A DNA stretch of 8,146 nucleotides, taken from NCBI GenBank assembly GCA_005778315.1, contig SXOW01000414.1:1-8146 (forward strand), read 5' to 3'. Shown here piece by piece: positions 1 through 6,524 of the stretch. A program made the position numbers and the translations under genes. The DNA comes from Acidobacteriota bacterium (lineage in GTDB: Bacteria > Acidobacteriota > Vicinamibacteria > Vicinamibacterales > UBA8438). How positions within the stretch are numbered: position 1 is the first letter of the stretch; the number at the start of each line of letters is the position of its first letter. The notes under the pieces were generated by a model, which did no database searches, was not told the origin of the DNA, and worked only from the letters and a program-made list of their open reading frames with translations.

Positions 1-265
1 GCGACCAGACCTGCGCTGCCGTATCGATCATGGCAAAGATGGTGAGTGCCGGTTGGTAGCCCAGCCACGCACGCGCTTTTGCGCTACTGACCTCAAAACA
101 CATGGGCGACAAAGGCAGCTGGGCTTCGACATAAGGCAAGCCCGTCGTCGTCGCCGCCAGCTATTTCACGGCGCGGTCGAGTGTAAACCCACTAGGGGGC
201 CCAAGATTGAATGCCTCACCAACGGCCACCGGTTGATCCAGCAACAACAGCAGCCCAAGCACAAG
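1..265 (-). pseudogene. C-terminal remnant of an NAD-dependent epimerase/dehydratase (runs off the left edge)
   Basis: One minus-strand frame reads LLLLLDQPVAVGEAFNLGPP then SGFTLDRAVK, hits a TAG stop at 161-163, and continues in the same frame as LAATTTGLPYVEAQ, then FEVSSAKARAWLGYQP and an MIDTAAQVWS tail up to the window edge. This follows the end of extended-SDR sugar-nucleotide epimerases: a region like 'LLLALDxPxAVGEAFNLG', then 'GLPYVEA', then 'xSxAKARxxLGYxP'. The Rossmann N-terminus and the YxxxK active site are absent; upstream of about 266 the sequence becomes a repeat shared with the right end of the window. I infer a truncated, stop-interrupted relic with no enzymatic role. The assignment rests on motif recognition only. 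The reading frame's similarity on both sides of the TAG argues against chance. Confidence 0.6.
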
Positions 266-533
266 AACGGATAGGAAATTCAGGCCAACAAGCACAGCCA
301 AATGGTAAGCGCTGAGCCCGCACCCGTCAAGCACCACTGTGCGCTAACCTGCACCCAACCATTGCTCAGTGGTCAATGATCACTTTTGTTGAATATTCCG
401 AGAGGTACGCTCAGCGTAACAGGCGGAAATTGCACACTACCTACAATCCGGAATTGGCACACCACACCACTCACCGCACCACGCCAGCGCCTGATCCACG
501 CTCCGCCGCGTGTGCCATTCCTACAGCGCAGGA
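266..533. other. Non-coding stretch between the epimerase remnant and the IS91-type relic
   Basis: No convincing gene is seen here. The stretch contains the left repeat copy and two small dyads: a 17-bp imperfect palindrome at 368-384 (AGTGGTCAATGATCACT, 7 of 8 pairs), and a short hairpin at 406-418 (TACGC, TCA, GCGTA). IS91-family elements carry hairpin-type ends beyond the transposase 3' end, so these are candidates for an old element end. That is inference from position. An open frame on the plus strand that begins at 386 is antisense to the transposase relic and has no recognisable product. Confidence 0.4.
267..391. repeat. Left copy of a diverged direct repeat (partner about 7951-8124)
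   Basis: This stretch is collinear with the region upstream of the binding-protein gene. Bases 267-282 match 7951-7966 at 15 of 16 positions. Bases 326-344 (GTCAAGCACCACTGTGCGC) match 8051-8069 at 18 of 19. The following TAACC (345) and the AATG..TCACTTT block (375-385) match 8077 and 8108-8118, with the spacing difference explained by a 7-base insertion in the right copy. A weaker block (AGCC-AAAT-AAGC-CT-CC-GCACC, about 296-323) matches about 7997-8021. The right copy has two extra AT-rich segments. The left copy lies between the IS91-type transposase relic and the epimerase remnant, so it may be the downstream end of the element. Confidence 0.8.
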
Positions 534-1020
534 TTACCAACCCAACGTCTGATCAAACTCCAGTTTCGGGATCGGCTCTGGATCCGCATGCGCACCCGCA
601 TCAGCCACCAACCTATCGCGCCCGGCTTCCGCTGTCAGGTTTGCCCTCTGGTCAAACTCCAGTACGGGGATTGCCTCAAACACCGCTTCCGGAGCAGCCA
701 GCCGCTGCGGCCTGCTTTCGCCGTACTCGTGCTCGCTCCCTCTGTGGCGCGCTGCACTTCGCTCATCGCAAATCCCGCCACCCGGATCAGACAGCCTGCA
801 TCAACGTTCAAACAGTAGCGCAAGCATTTCGGAAATACCACCACCCACTGCCACACGGCCACTGCCGGCAACTCATGCTCCACCATGTGCGCAGCCGTCT
901 CCACCATACGCCGTGTGCTGCAGCCCAGACCCACCCCGCGCCCTTGCGCGAATATCCAACCAAAAAGTCCTGGCCGCACTTCTCACAGCGCGCCCGCGCA
1001 AACCCGTGCGTCAGAATGCC
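534..1020 (-). pseudogene. IS91-family (Y2 rolling-circle) transposase relic, frameshifted and missing its catalytic core
   Basis: Reading leftward from 1020, one frame gives GILTHGFARARCEKCGQDFL and VGYSRKG. A one-base shift near 939-944 then moves the frame to GRGVGLGCSTRRMVETAAHM, followed by a QWVVVFPKCLRY segment. This is the zinc-binding N-terminus of IS91-type transposases, which usually reads '..GILAHGFARxRC..C....GVCPSCxxRRMxETAAxLVD..PVRQWVLSxPxxLRY'. Here the 'CPSC' has become GLGC, losing a metal ligand. About 100 bases later a third frame gives APEAVFEAIPVLEFDQ and, after about 30 residues, EPIPKLEFDQTLGW followed by TAA at 534-536, resembling the family's C-terminal 'EFDQ..W' tail. 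The HUH and tyrosine catalytic region between them is gone, so the protein is dead. Typical intact length would be about 400 residues or more. Confidence 0.75.
548..669. repeat. Imperfect direct repeat coding for the transposase tail motif
   Basis: The segments at about 549-570 and 648-668 share TCAAACTCCAGT with similar flanks. On the minus strand both encode an IPxLEFDQ peptide in the same frame, giving two copies of the C-terminal tail about 33 residues apart. IS91-type transposases I recall have one such ending, so the second may be a local duplication. Confidence 0.55.
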
Positions 1021-1089
1021 GGGGTGTCGGTGACCTAGGCCAGGAGTGCTTAGACCTGCAGCCCGGCGCCTCCGGCGGCCCCTCTACTC

Positions 1090-1854
1090 CTAGCGCCTGA
1101 GTCGATCACGGCCGTTTCGCGGCCGCGGTTGCCGCCGCCCCGTCTGTCCCTCCTGCTGCCTCGGGACCGACGCGAGACGCGGCCCAGCCGTGCGCACCGC
1201 TCGTCCAGCGCGCGGTGGATCTTCTGAACAAGCACCTCGCTGTACCTCGGCGTCGGGGATCATCACCGACATGGCGGCCACCACTGCCCCGCTCACGTCG
1301 CGGATCGGCATCGCCACGCAGCGACAGCCGACGACGTACTCCTCGTTGTCAGTTGCGTAACCTCGGTCCCGGATCTCGCGCAGCGCAAGGAGCAACGCCT
1401 CCCGGTCTACGATCGTGTTGGTGGTGAACTGGGGGAGGGTCACCCACGAGAGCCACCGCCGCAGCTCTGACTCGGGCAGGCCGGCGAGCTGAACCTTGCC
1501 GACGGCCGACTCGAGCTTGATCGGCTGCGGCAATTCGGAGATCGCGAGGTAGATGTTCTCGAGCCCGTCAAGCCGAGCCAGCTGGACGGTCTCTCCGGTC
1601 AACTCCACGGCCCGGTCCATGATCGGCTGGGCAAGGCGCAGCAGGCTTTCGCTCGTGACGTGGGACTGGGCAACCTCCCAGAGCCGGAGGCCGATGTGGT
1701 ATCGGCGCTCCTCCGGATCCAGCAGCAGGTAGTTCCGTAGTGCGTGGGTCTTGAGGAGGCTGTGCGTCGATAACAGCGACAGCCCTAGCTCGGCGACGGC
1801 TTCGCTGAACGTCAGCGGCCCCTTCACCGCGATCCGCTCGATGATCTGCAGCAC
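1090..1854 (-). CDS. IclR-family transcriptional regulator, probably decayed
   Basis: The open frame starts at GTG and gives 254 residues. Residues 1-60 are the winged-helix DNA-binding part (VLQIIERIAVKGPLTFSEAV, then AELGL, and a HIGLRLWEV linker). Residues about 70-200 are the GAF-like IclR effector domain, with GETVQLARLDG, TNTIVDREALL, RGYATDNEEY and GCRCVAMPIRDVSG. Three lesions are visible. A TGA at 1855-1857 directly precedes the GTG, yet the same frame upstream reads ATAVTFAG, matching the family's 'AVxRALxVL' helix. At residues 116-124 SAVGKVQLAG lacks about 12 residues of the conserved 'LPxHATAxGK' segment. Near 1249-1251 one extra base puts the C-terminal helix (RYSEVLVQKIHRALDERCAR) in another frame, so the last 50 residues here are not homologous. 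No Shine-Dalgarno precedes the GTG. It follows the hydrolase gene on the same strand, so it may once have controlled the operon. Confidence 0.75.
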   Translation of the reverse strand: MLQIIERIAVKGPLTFSEAVAELGLSLLSTHSLLKTHALRNYLLLDPEERRYHIGLRLWEVAQSHVTSESLLRLAQPIMDRAVELTGETVQLARLDGLENIYLAISELPQPIKLESAVGKVQLAGLPESELRRWLSWVTLPQFTTNTIVDREALLLALREIRDRGYATDNEEYVVGCRCVAMPIRDVSGAVVAAMSVMIPDAEVQRGACSEDPPRAGRAVRTAGPRLASVPRQQEGQTGRRQPRPRNGRDRLRR

Positions 1855-1960
1855 TCAACCGGCAAACGTCACGGCGGTCGCGGCGTGATCGCCGTTGTCC
1901 GGGTGGGACGGACGGAGCTCGATGCGGTCCGATCCGATCGTGGCGCGATGGTTCGCCTTC

Positions 1961-3184
1961 TCAGTCAGGTCGGACCGACACGCCCCGGCCGGGGTGCGGT
2001 AGCGGGCCGAACCAGGGGATCCCGGCGCGGATCGTGTGGGCCACGCGGATGGCCCGCGTGCCCGTCCGCGTACCGCCGAACGAGTCCACGAAGCGCTGCT
2101 CGCGTTCCTCGACGTCGATCACCGCCATGTCCGCGATGCGCCCGACCGCGAGTGAACCAAGGGTGGCGCCCCGACCGATGACGGCAGCCGGCCGCGCCGT
2201 CACCCGATCGACGACGTCCTCGAGCGGCATGCCCAAGCAGAGGAACTTCGACATCGTCGTGGGCAGGTCGATCACGATCTCCGCGGCGCTCAGCGAATGG
2301 AGGTCCGTGCTGATCGTGTCGGGCCAAAAGCCTTCCCCGATCGCGATGTCGGCGACGCGATAGTCGAAGCTGCCGAACCCGTGCGCGACGTCGAACAGGA
2401 TTCCCGAAGCGCGAGCTCGGTGTGCCGCAGCCGCGAGGTGGCCGTCTTCCACGAGGGTGTTACTCGAGCCCGTGAAGCAGTGGGTGACGATATCGCCGGG
2501 CCGCAGCAGCGCCAAGAGCTCGCCGATCGGCCGGGGGCAGAAGCCGATATGCATCATGAGCGGGAGCCCGGTGGCGTCGGCGATGGCGACCGCCCGTCGC
2601 AGTGGCTCGAGCCCGTTGTCCCCGACGACTGACCCCTCGGTCATCCGGACCTTTACCCCCAGAACGATGTCCGGGTTCTCCCGGACGGCCCGGATCCCGG
2701 CCTCGACGTCGAGCATGTCCAGGTCCCGCGACTCGCCGGCCGGCCATGGCGCAAGGCCGACGTTGGACACGTGCAGAAACGCCAAGACGCGGGTGCGAGA
2801 CGACTGCACGGTGAGTCGCCGGAACCCCTCGATCGTGTTCGCCCCGGCATCGCCCGCACTGATCACCGTAGTGACTCCCGACCGCGACGACGTTTCGTCC
2901 GCCGGCACGCTCAGTCCGCAGACCCCCGTGTAGACGTGGGCATGCAGATCGATGAAACCCGGGGTGACGATCCGGTCCGTCGCGTCTATCAGGGCGGTGC
3001 CGAGGTTCGGGGGATAAGCAGCCTGGGCCGGCGCGATCAACGCGGACAAGTCCGGCTCGAGGGCGACGACGCGCCCGTAGCGGACGCCGACGTCGAGACG
3101 AGCGTCGATCCCGGAGGCCGGGTCGAGGACCCGACCTCCACGCACCACGAGATCAAGCGGGCCGTCGAGGCCGTCGCCGCTCAT
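1961..3184 (-). CDS. COG3964-type amidohydrolase/deacetylase (amidohydrolase superfamily metallohydrolase)
   Basis: The 407-residue protein is a cytoplasmic TIM-barrel metal-dependent hydrolase with a split beta-sandwich domain. In order: an N-terminal sandwich strand (DLVVRGGRVLDP), the TPGFIDLHAHVY metal motif (H81, H83), the GVTTV segment with AGANTIEGF, the probable carboxylated bridging lysine K178 in GVKVRM, H212 in MMHIG, H235 in THCFTG, and the catalytic Asp D294 in STDLHS. The C-terminus closes with VGRIADMAVID. This pattern fits the dihydroorotase-like COG3964 group. From memory, characterised relatives (Atu3266, EF0837) hydrolyse acetyl esters such as acetyl-(R)-mandelate, while the physiological substrate is usually unknown. 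The start is fixed by an ATGA overlap with the mutarotase stop, implying translational coupling. All metal ligands are present, so it should be active. Next to a sugar importer, removal of an acyl group from the imported compound is a reasonable inference. Confidence 0.87.
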   Translation of the reverse strand: MSGDGLDGPLDLVVRGGRVLDPASGIDARLDVGVRYGRVVALEPDLSALIAPAQAAYPPNLGTALIDATDRIVTPGFIDLHAHVYTGVCGLSVPADETSSRSGVTTVISAGDAGANTIEGFRRLTVQSSRTRVLAFLHVSNVGLAPWPAGESRDLDMLDVEAGIRAVRENPDIVLGVKVRMTEGSVVGDNGLEPLRRAVAIADATGLPLMMHIGFCPRPIGELLALLRPGDIVTHCFTGSSNTLVEDGHLAAAAHRARASGILFDVAHGFGSFDYRVADIAIGEGFWPDTISTDLHSLSAAEIVIDLPTTMSKFLCLGMPLEDVVDRVTARPAAVIGRGATLGSLAVGRIADMAVIDVEEREQRFVDSFGGTRTGTRAIRVAHTIRAGIPWFGPLPHPGRGVSVRPD

Positions 3185-3510
3185 TCGTCGTACCGGAACA
3201 CTTCCTGGAGCCGGGGCGGCATCCCCGTCGCCGGATCGATTTCTTTAGAAGCGAACAGCTCGATCACCGCCCGCGCCCAAGGCCTGGTCGGATCGCTCGC
3301 CTTCATGACTCGGGCCAATACTTCGAGATCGTCGACCTCGAAGAAGCTGAACAGATCGTCACCGTCGAGGAAGATTGAGTAGTTGCGGATCCCCGCCCGG
3401 CGGATCTCATCGATCACGATCGGGTCCACCGCCTCGTGGAACTGCCGGTAGGCATCGGCCGTGCCTGGATTCAGCCGCATCCGGAACGCGTAGCGGACGC
3501 GGTCGCTCAT
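3181..3510 (-). CDS. L-rhamnose mutarotase (RhaM)-like protein
   Basis: The 109-residue product has the size of the RhaM/DUF718 family of dimeric alpha-beta barrel proteins, which interconvert sugar anomers in the cytoplasm. Matching features are the opening RYAFRMRLNPGTADAYRQFH, with Tyr21 and His25 spaced as the proposed active-site Tyr18 and His22 of Escherichia coli RhaM; NYSIFLD (residues 43-49, versus NYAIYLD); a DLFSFFEV strand; and the terminal LQEVF. The tandem Trp of E. coli RhaM is PW here (only Trp78), so the preferred sugar may differ from rhamnose. The ATG at 3510 is chosen because family homology begins there; the open frame extends further upstream but antisense to nothing useful and overlapping the oxidoreductase. 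It lies 8 nt after the oxidoreductase stop and overlaps the hydrolase start by four bases. No strong Shine-Dalgarno is visible, so translation probably depends on coupling. Confidence 0.85.
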   Translation of the reverse strand: MSDRVRYAFRMRLNPGTADAYRQFHEAVDPIVIDEIRRAGIRNYSIFLDGDDLFSFFEVDDLEVLARVMKASDPTRPWARAVIELFASKEIDPATGMPPRLQEVFRYDE

Positions 3511-3518
3511 CGGATCGA

Positions 3519-4607
3519 TCAGGAAGGCTGGGTCGTCAGGAGGGCTCGGGCAGGTGACACGACCGGCTCGGCTCGCCCGCTCTGGACGCTCCGATACGAG
3601 GCCTCCACCAGCTCGACCGTTCTGGCACCTAGCTCGGCCGGGCTCTCGTCGCCGGCCGGACCTCCCTGGGCGACCGCGATGAGCGTTCGCAGCGGACCGT
3701 TCGGTTCGTAGACGCCAGCGTCGGGGGGCAGGTCGGCGCGATAGACCGAGCCGTCGGCCGAGCCAAAATGGACGTCGGCCGTCACAGAGTCGAGCTGCAT
3801 CTGGCCCCCGGATCCGAAGATGCTGACCTCCCAATCAACGTTGGGCTTCGACTCATGAGAGCTCGCCCCGTTTATGGCGCCGATGGCGCCGTTCTCGAAC
3901 GTGACGACCATCGCATCGTGCACGTCGACCCCGATCGGGCCCTCCCACATCTGGGCGTAGACCGAGGCGGCCTCCAGCCGGCTCAGGAAGAGCGCGAGGC
4001 CGAAAGCGTGGCTCATGGTCGCCGGCGCCTGGCCGCCGCCCGAGATCTCCGGTTTCACGAATGTCTCGGGGCGGGGTGCAAGAACGTCAGAAGCCGGGTT
4101 CCGGTACCCGGTGCCACGGGTCAGGAGCTCGCGGACAGCCACCCGGATCTCCATGGTCAGGAACTCGATGTCGCCGATGCCCCGCTCGTCGAGCAGCCGT
4201 CGCGCACCCTTCATCAGCGGCATGTAGTTCCAGCCGAACGCCACCAGCAGAGTCCTGCCTGTCCGGCGGGACACCTGAACCATCCGCCAGGCGTCGTCGG
4301 ACGTAATGGCGAACGGCTTCTCGGCGAGCACGTGGGCTCCTGACTCGAGGGCGGCGGTCACCTGTTCGAGGTGCACATTGGGTGGGGTCGCCACGACCAC
4401 GGCATCAAGCCCGTAGCGCAGGGCTTCGCGCCAGTCGTTAGTCGCATGCCGCACCCCGAACCGCGCGGCGATCTGGCGGGCAAGGTCACCATCGAGCTGG
4501 TTCACCACGACCAGTTCAACATCGTCTCGCCTGGCCAGGGCCGGAAGCTGAACGGCGTTGGCCCAGGAGCCGGCACCGATGACTCCCACCCGGACCTTCT
4601 TCGTCAC
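3519..4607 (-). CDS. Gfo/Idh/MocA-family NAD(P)-dependent oxidoreductase
   Basis: The 362-residue protein has an N-terminal Rossmann fold (VRVGVIGAGSWAN, with the dinucleotide-binding GAGSWA at residues 11-16), then VVVATPPNVHLEQV and the signature AEKPF (E96, K97, P98), where the lysine is the usual catalytic residue. The C-terminal beta-sheet substrate domain includes EISGGGQAPATMSHAFGLAL. His200 corresponds to the catalytic His of the 'GGGxxxDxGxH' motif, but the usual Asp is Ala196 and the Gly is Met198. Such enzymes oxidise or reduce sugars, inositols and related polyols. The GTG start at 4607 is chosen because the fold begins there and because it overlaps the permease stop as GTGA; the frame is open much further upstream, but that part is antisense-like shadow of the permease. 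Context suggests it acts on the imported compound. Confidence 0.88.
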   Translation of the reverse strand: MTKKVRVGVIGAGSWANAVQLPALARRDDVELVVVNQLDGDLARQIAARFGVRHATNDWREALRYGLDAVVVATPPNVHLEQVTAALESGAHVLAEKPFAITSDDAWRMVQVSRRTGRTLLVAFGWNYMPLMKGARRLLDERGIGDIEFLTMEIRVAVRELLTRGTGYRNPASDVLAPRPETFVKPEISGGGQAPATMSHAFGLALFLSRLEAASVYAQMWEGPIGVDVHDAMVVTFENGAIGAINGASSHESKPNVDWEVSIFGSGGQMQLDSVTADVHFGSADGSVYRADLPPDAGVYEPNGPLRTLIAVAQGGPAGDESPAELGARTVELVEASYRSVQSGRAEPVVSPARALLTTQPS

Positions 4608-5515
4608 TTGAGCGCCCCGTGGCTCAGGCCCGAGACGACGTAGCGCTGGAAGACCACCGCGATCAGAACAGGCGGAAGGAGCGACAGAACTGTGGCCGCG
4701 GCCAAGGTGTTCCAGCTGAACGTCTGAAGACTGTTGTAACTGGCCAGCAACGGCGGAACCGTCATCTGGCTGGTCAGCACGTTTGCGTAAAAGAACTCGC
4801 TCCAGGCCTCCAGGAAGACCAGCAGCCCGGTGGCGATCAGGCCGGGGGCTGCGAGCGGCGCGACGATGGTCCACAGGATCCGCAGGCGCGACGCCCCGTC
4901 GACCATGGCCGCCTCCTCGATCTCCGGCGAGAGCGCGTCGAAGTAGCTCCTGAGGAGCCAGATCGAGAGCGGCAGGGTGAACAGGAGGTAGCTGAAGATG
5001 AGGGCGAACGAGGTGTTGATGAGCCCCGTCACGCGGAACGCGATGAAGAACGGGGTGATGATCGCGATGGCCGGCACGACGCGTGCGACGAGCAGGAACA
5101 CGTATCCCGACCGGCTGCCCGGGAAGCGGAAGCGCGAGTATCCGTAGGCCGCGAGTCCGCCGATCAGCAGATTGAGCACGGCGACGGAGACCCCGATGAT
5201 CAGGCTCCACGAGAGCGAGAGCAGGATGCGGGCGTTCTGGTCGGAGGTGTTATTTCCCCTTGACGAGGCGCCAATCACGGCCTCGAAATTCTCCAGCGTT
5301 GGGCGCAGCGGGATCCAGTGCGGCGGCCGGGCAACCATCTCGGCGGGCTGCGAGATGCTGCTCATGACGGTGAACCAGAGCGGCAGGACGACCCAGGCCG
5401 CGAAGACGGCAAAGCTCACGTAGATCACCACTGACCGGCCAACACTGCGCCGGCTCAGTCCGGCCCGGCGGAGGGCTCCCAAGAGGGGAGGACGGACCTC
5501 GGTAGCCGGTGTCAT
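4604..5515 (-). CDS. ABC sugar transporter inner-membrane permease, MalG/UgpE type
   Basis: The 303-residue protein is the second permease of a CUT1-type carbohydrate importer. After a short basic cytoplasmic start it has about six membrane segments (near residues 29-50, 102-125, 138-160, 168-190, 222-240 and 270-290). The EAA loop that docks the ATPase is clear: EEAAMVDGASRLRILWTIVA, with EAA at residues 201-203 and G207. The C-terminus (QRYVVSGLSHGALK) is the usual MalG-type ending. Its ATG overlaps the stop of the upstream permease as ATGA, and its TGA overlaps the oxidoreductase GTG. Together with the neighbouring permease it should form the transmembrane channel that receives cargo from the lipoprotein binding protein. 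An unusually Ser/Asn-rich periplasmic stretch (residues about 82-96) precedes the second helix. Confidence 0.92.
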   Translation of the reverse strand: MTPATEVRPPLLGALRRAGLSRRSVGRSVVIYVSFAVFAAWVVLPLWFTVMSSISQPAEMVARPPHWIPLRPTLENFEAVIGASSRGNNTSDQNARILLSLSWSLIIGVSVAVLNLLIGGLAAYGYSRFRFPGSRSGYVFLLVARVVPAIAIITPFFIAFRVTGLINTSFALIFSYLLFTLPLSIWLLRSYFDALSPEIEEAAMVDGASRLRILWTIVAPLAAPGLIATGLLVFLEAWSEFFYANVLTSQMTVPPLLASYNSLQTFSWNTLAAATVLSLLPPVLIAVVFQRYVVSGLSHGALK

Positions 5516-6480
5516 TCGACTGCCCGCCCGTAGACCGACTCGCTGCGGTACAGGAAATTCACAAACACGAGGCCAACCGTGAACGCCACGAGGCCAAGGA
5601 CGACCGCGATTGCCGAGCCGATGCCGACGTTGCTAAACTGGAAGATCTGGCGATAGAGGAGGATCGACAGCAGCGTCGTCGAGTTGCCCGGGCCGCCCTG
5701 CGTCATCGCGTAGATCACGTCGAACTGGAGGAAGCCGAAGATCACGTTCGTAACCAGCACGACCATCAGGACCGGCCGTACCCACGGCAGCGTCACGAGG
5801 CGGAACCGCTGCCAGGTGCTCGCGCCGTCCACGGTCGCCGCCTCTGGCAGGTCAGGGGGAATCGTCTGGAGCGCGGCCAGGAAGAGCAGGCCGCTCAGCG
5901 ACGACTGCCGCCACGCCGCCGCCACGATCGTTACGATCAGCGCCCCGCTTGGATTAGCGAGGAACGGAACGTAGTCGTGAATCAGCCCGAACTGGAAAAG
6001 GAGACCGTTGAACATGCCGACGTCGGCGTCAATGAACCATTTCCACATGATCCCGACCATGAGCCACGGGGCGGCCCACGGGATGATCAGAAGCGTGCGC
6101 GCGAACCCATTGCCCCAGAACCGCTCGTTGAGGAGCAGAGCGAAGACGAGACCGAGCGTCGTCGAGATTAGGACGAAGCCCCCCGCATACACCATCGTGA
6201 TGCGGAACGAGTGCCTGAACTCGTCGCTGTTGAGCAGTCGAACGTAGTTGTCGAGACCGACGAACGGCGTCGGTCCCTTGAAGCTGACCTTCTGGAAGCT
6301 GTAGACGATAGTCTGGAGCGAGGGCCCGCCGACGAGCAGCAGGACGATGAATGTGGCGGGGATGGCGAGCAGGAGCCCGAAACGGCGGTCCGCGGCACCG
6401 AGCTTCGAGTGCCCGGAGCGAACGAACCCAGGCTTCGGAGTTTCGGAGGCCGCGCCGTCAAGAGATGCGTGGGACGGCAT
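5512..6480 (-). CDS. ABC sugar transporter inner-membrane permease, MalF/UgpA type
   Basis: The 322-residue protein is the first permease of a CUT1-type importer. A polar N-terminus of about 32 residues leads into six membrane segments (near 34-52, 95-118, 128-148, 178-200, 235-255 and 287-310). The typical periplasmic FVGLDNYVRLL follows the first helix, and the ATPase-docking loop is PEAATVDGASTWQRFRLVTL with EAA at 213-215 and G219. The family-typical YAMTQGGPGNSTTLLS is present at 257-272. The ATG at 6480 has a GGAGG Shine-Dalgarno at 6486-6490, five bases away. It is 44 nt downstream of the binding-protein stop, the widest gap in the operon, and it overlaps the next permease by four bases. 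No ATPase gene accompanies the pair, so a shared MsmX/MalK-like ATPase encoded elsewhere must energise them. Confidence 0.92.
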   Translation of the reverse strand: MPSHASLDGAASETPKPGFVRSGHSKLGAADRRFGLLLAIPATFIVLLLVGGPSLQTIVYSFQKVSFKGPTPFVGLDNYVRLLNSDEFRHSFRITMVYAGGFVLISTTLGLVFALLLNERFWGNGFARTLLIIPWAAPWLMVGIMWKWFIDADVGMFNGLLFQFGLIHDYVPFLANPSGALIVTIVAAAWRQSSLSGLLFLAALQTIPPDLPEAATVDGASTWQRFRLVTLPWVRPVLMVVLVTNVIFGFLQFDVIYAMTQGGPGNSTTLLSILLYRQIFQFSNVGIGSAIAVVLGLVAFTVGLVFVNFLYRSESVYGRAVE

Positions 6481-6524
6481 TACGGCCTCCGGTCACTCAT
6501 GCGGATAAATCGTTGTGCCCTGGG

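Noticed and set aside
53..274. Plus-strand open frame of 73 codons
   Set aside because: Antisense to the epimerase remnant, with basic low-complexity composition and no recognisable domain.
386..1033. A 215-codon open frame on the plus strand, plus overlapping shorter ones
   Set aside because: It is antisense to the IS91-type relic, rich in Arg/Pro/His with no fold or motif, and has no ribosome binding site. The conserved peptides are all on the other strand.
1109..1125. Hairpin CGGCCG, TTTCG, CGGCCG as an operon terminator
   Set aside because: The stem is only 6 bp, no T-run follows, and it lies inside the IclR frame in GC-rich sequence where such stems are common.
3511..3834. N-terminal extension of the mutarotase frame
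   Set aside because: It overlaps the oxidoreductase C-terminus, is Arg/Gly-rich, and family homology begins only at the ATG at 3510.
4608..5210. N-terminal extension of the oxidoreductase frame upstream of the GTG
   Set aside because: The extension overlaps the permease in another frame and reads as Arg-rich nonsense. The Rossmann fold starts at the GTG, which overlaps the permease stop by four bases.
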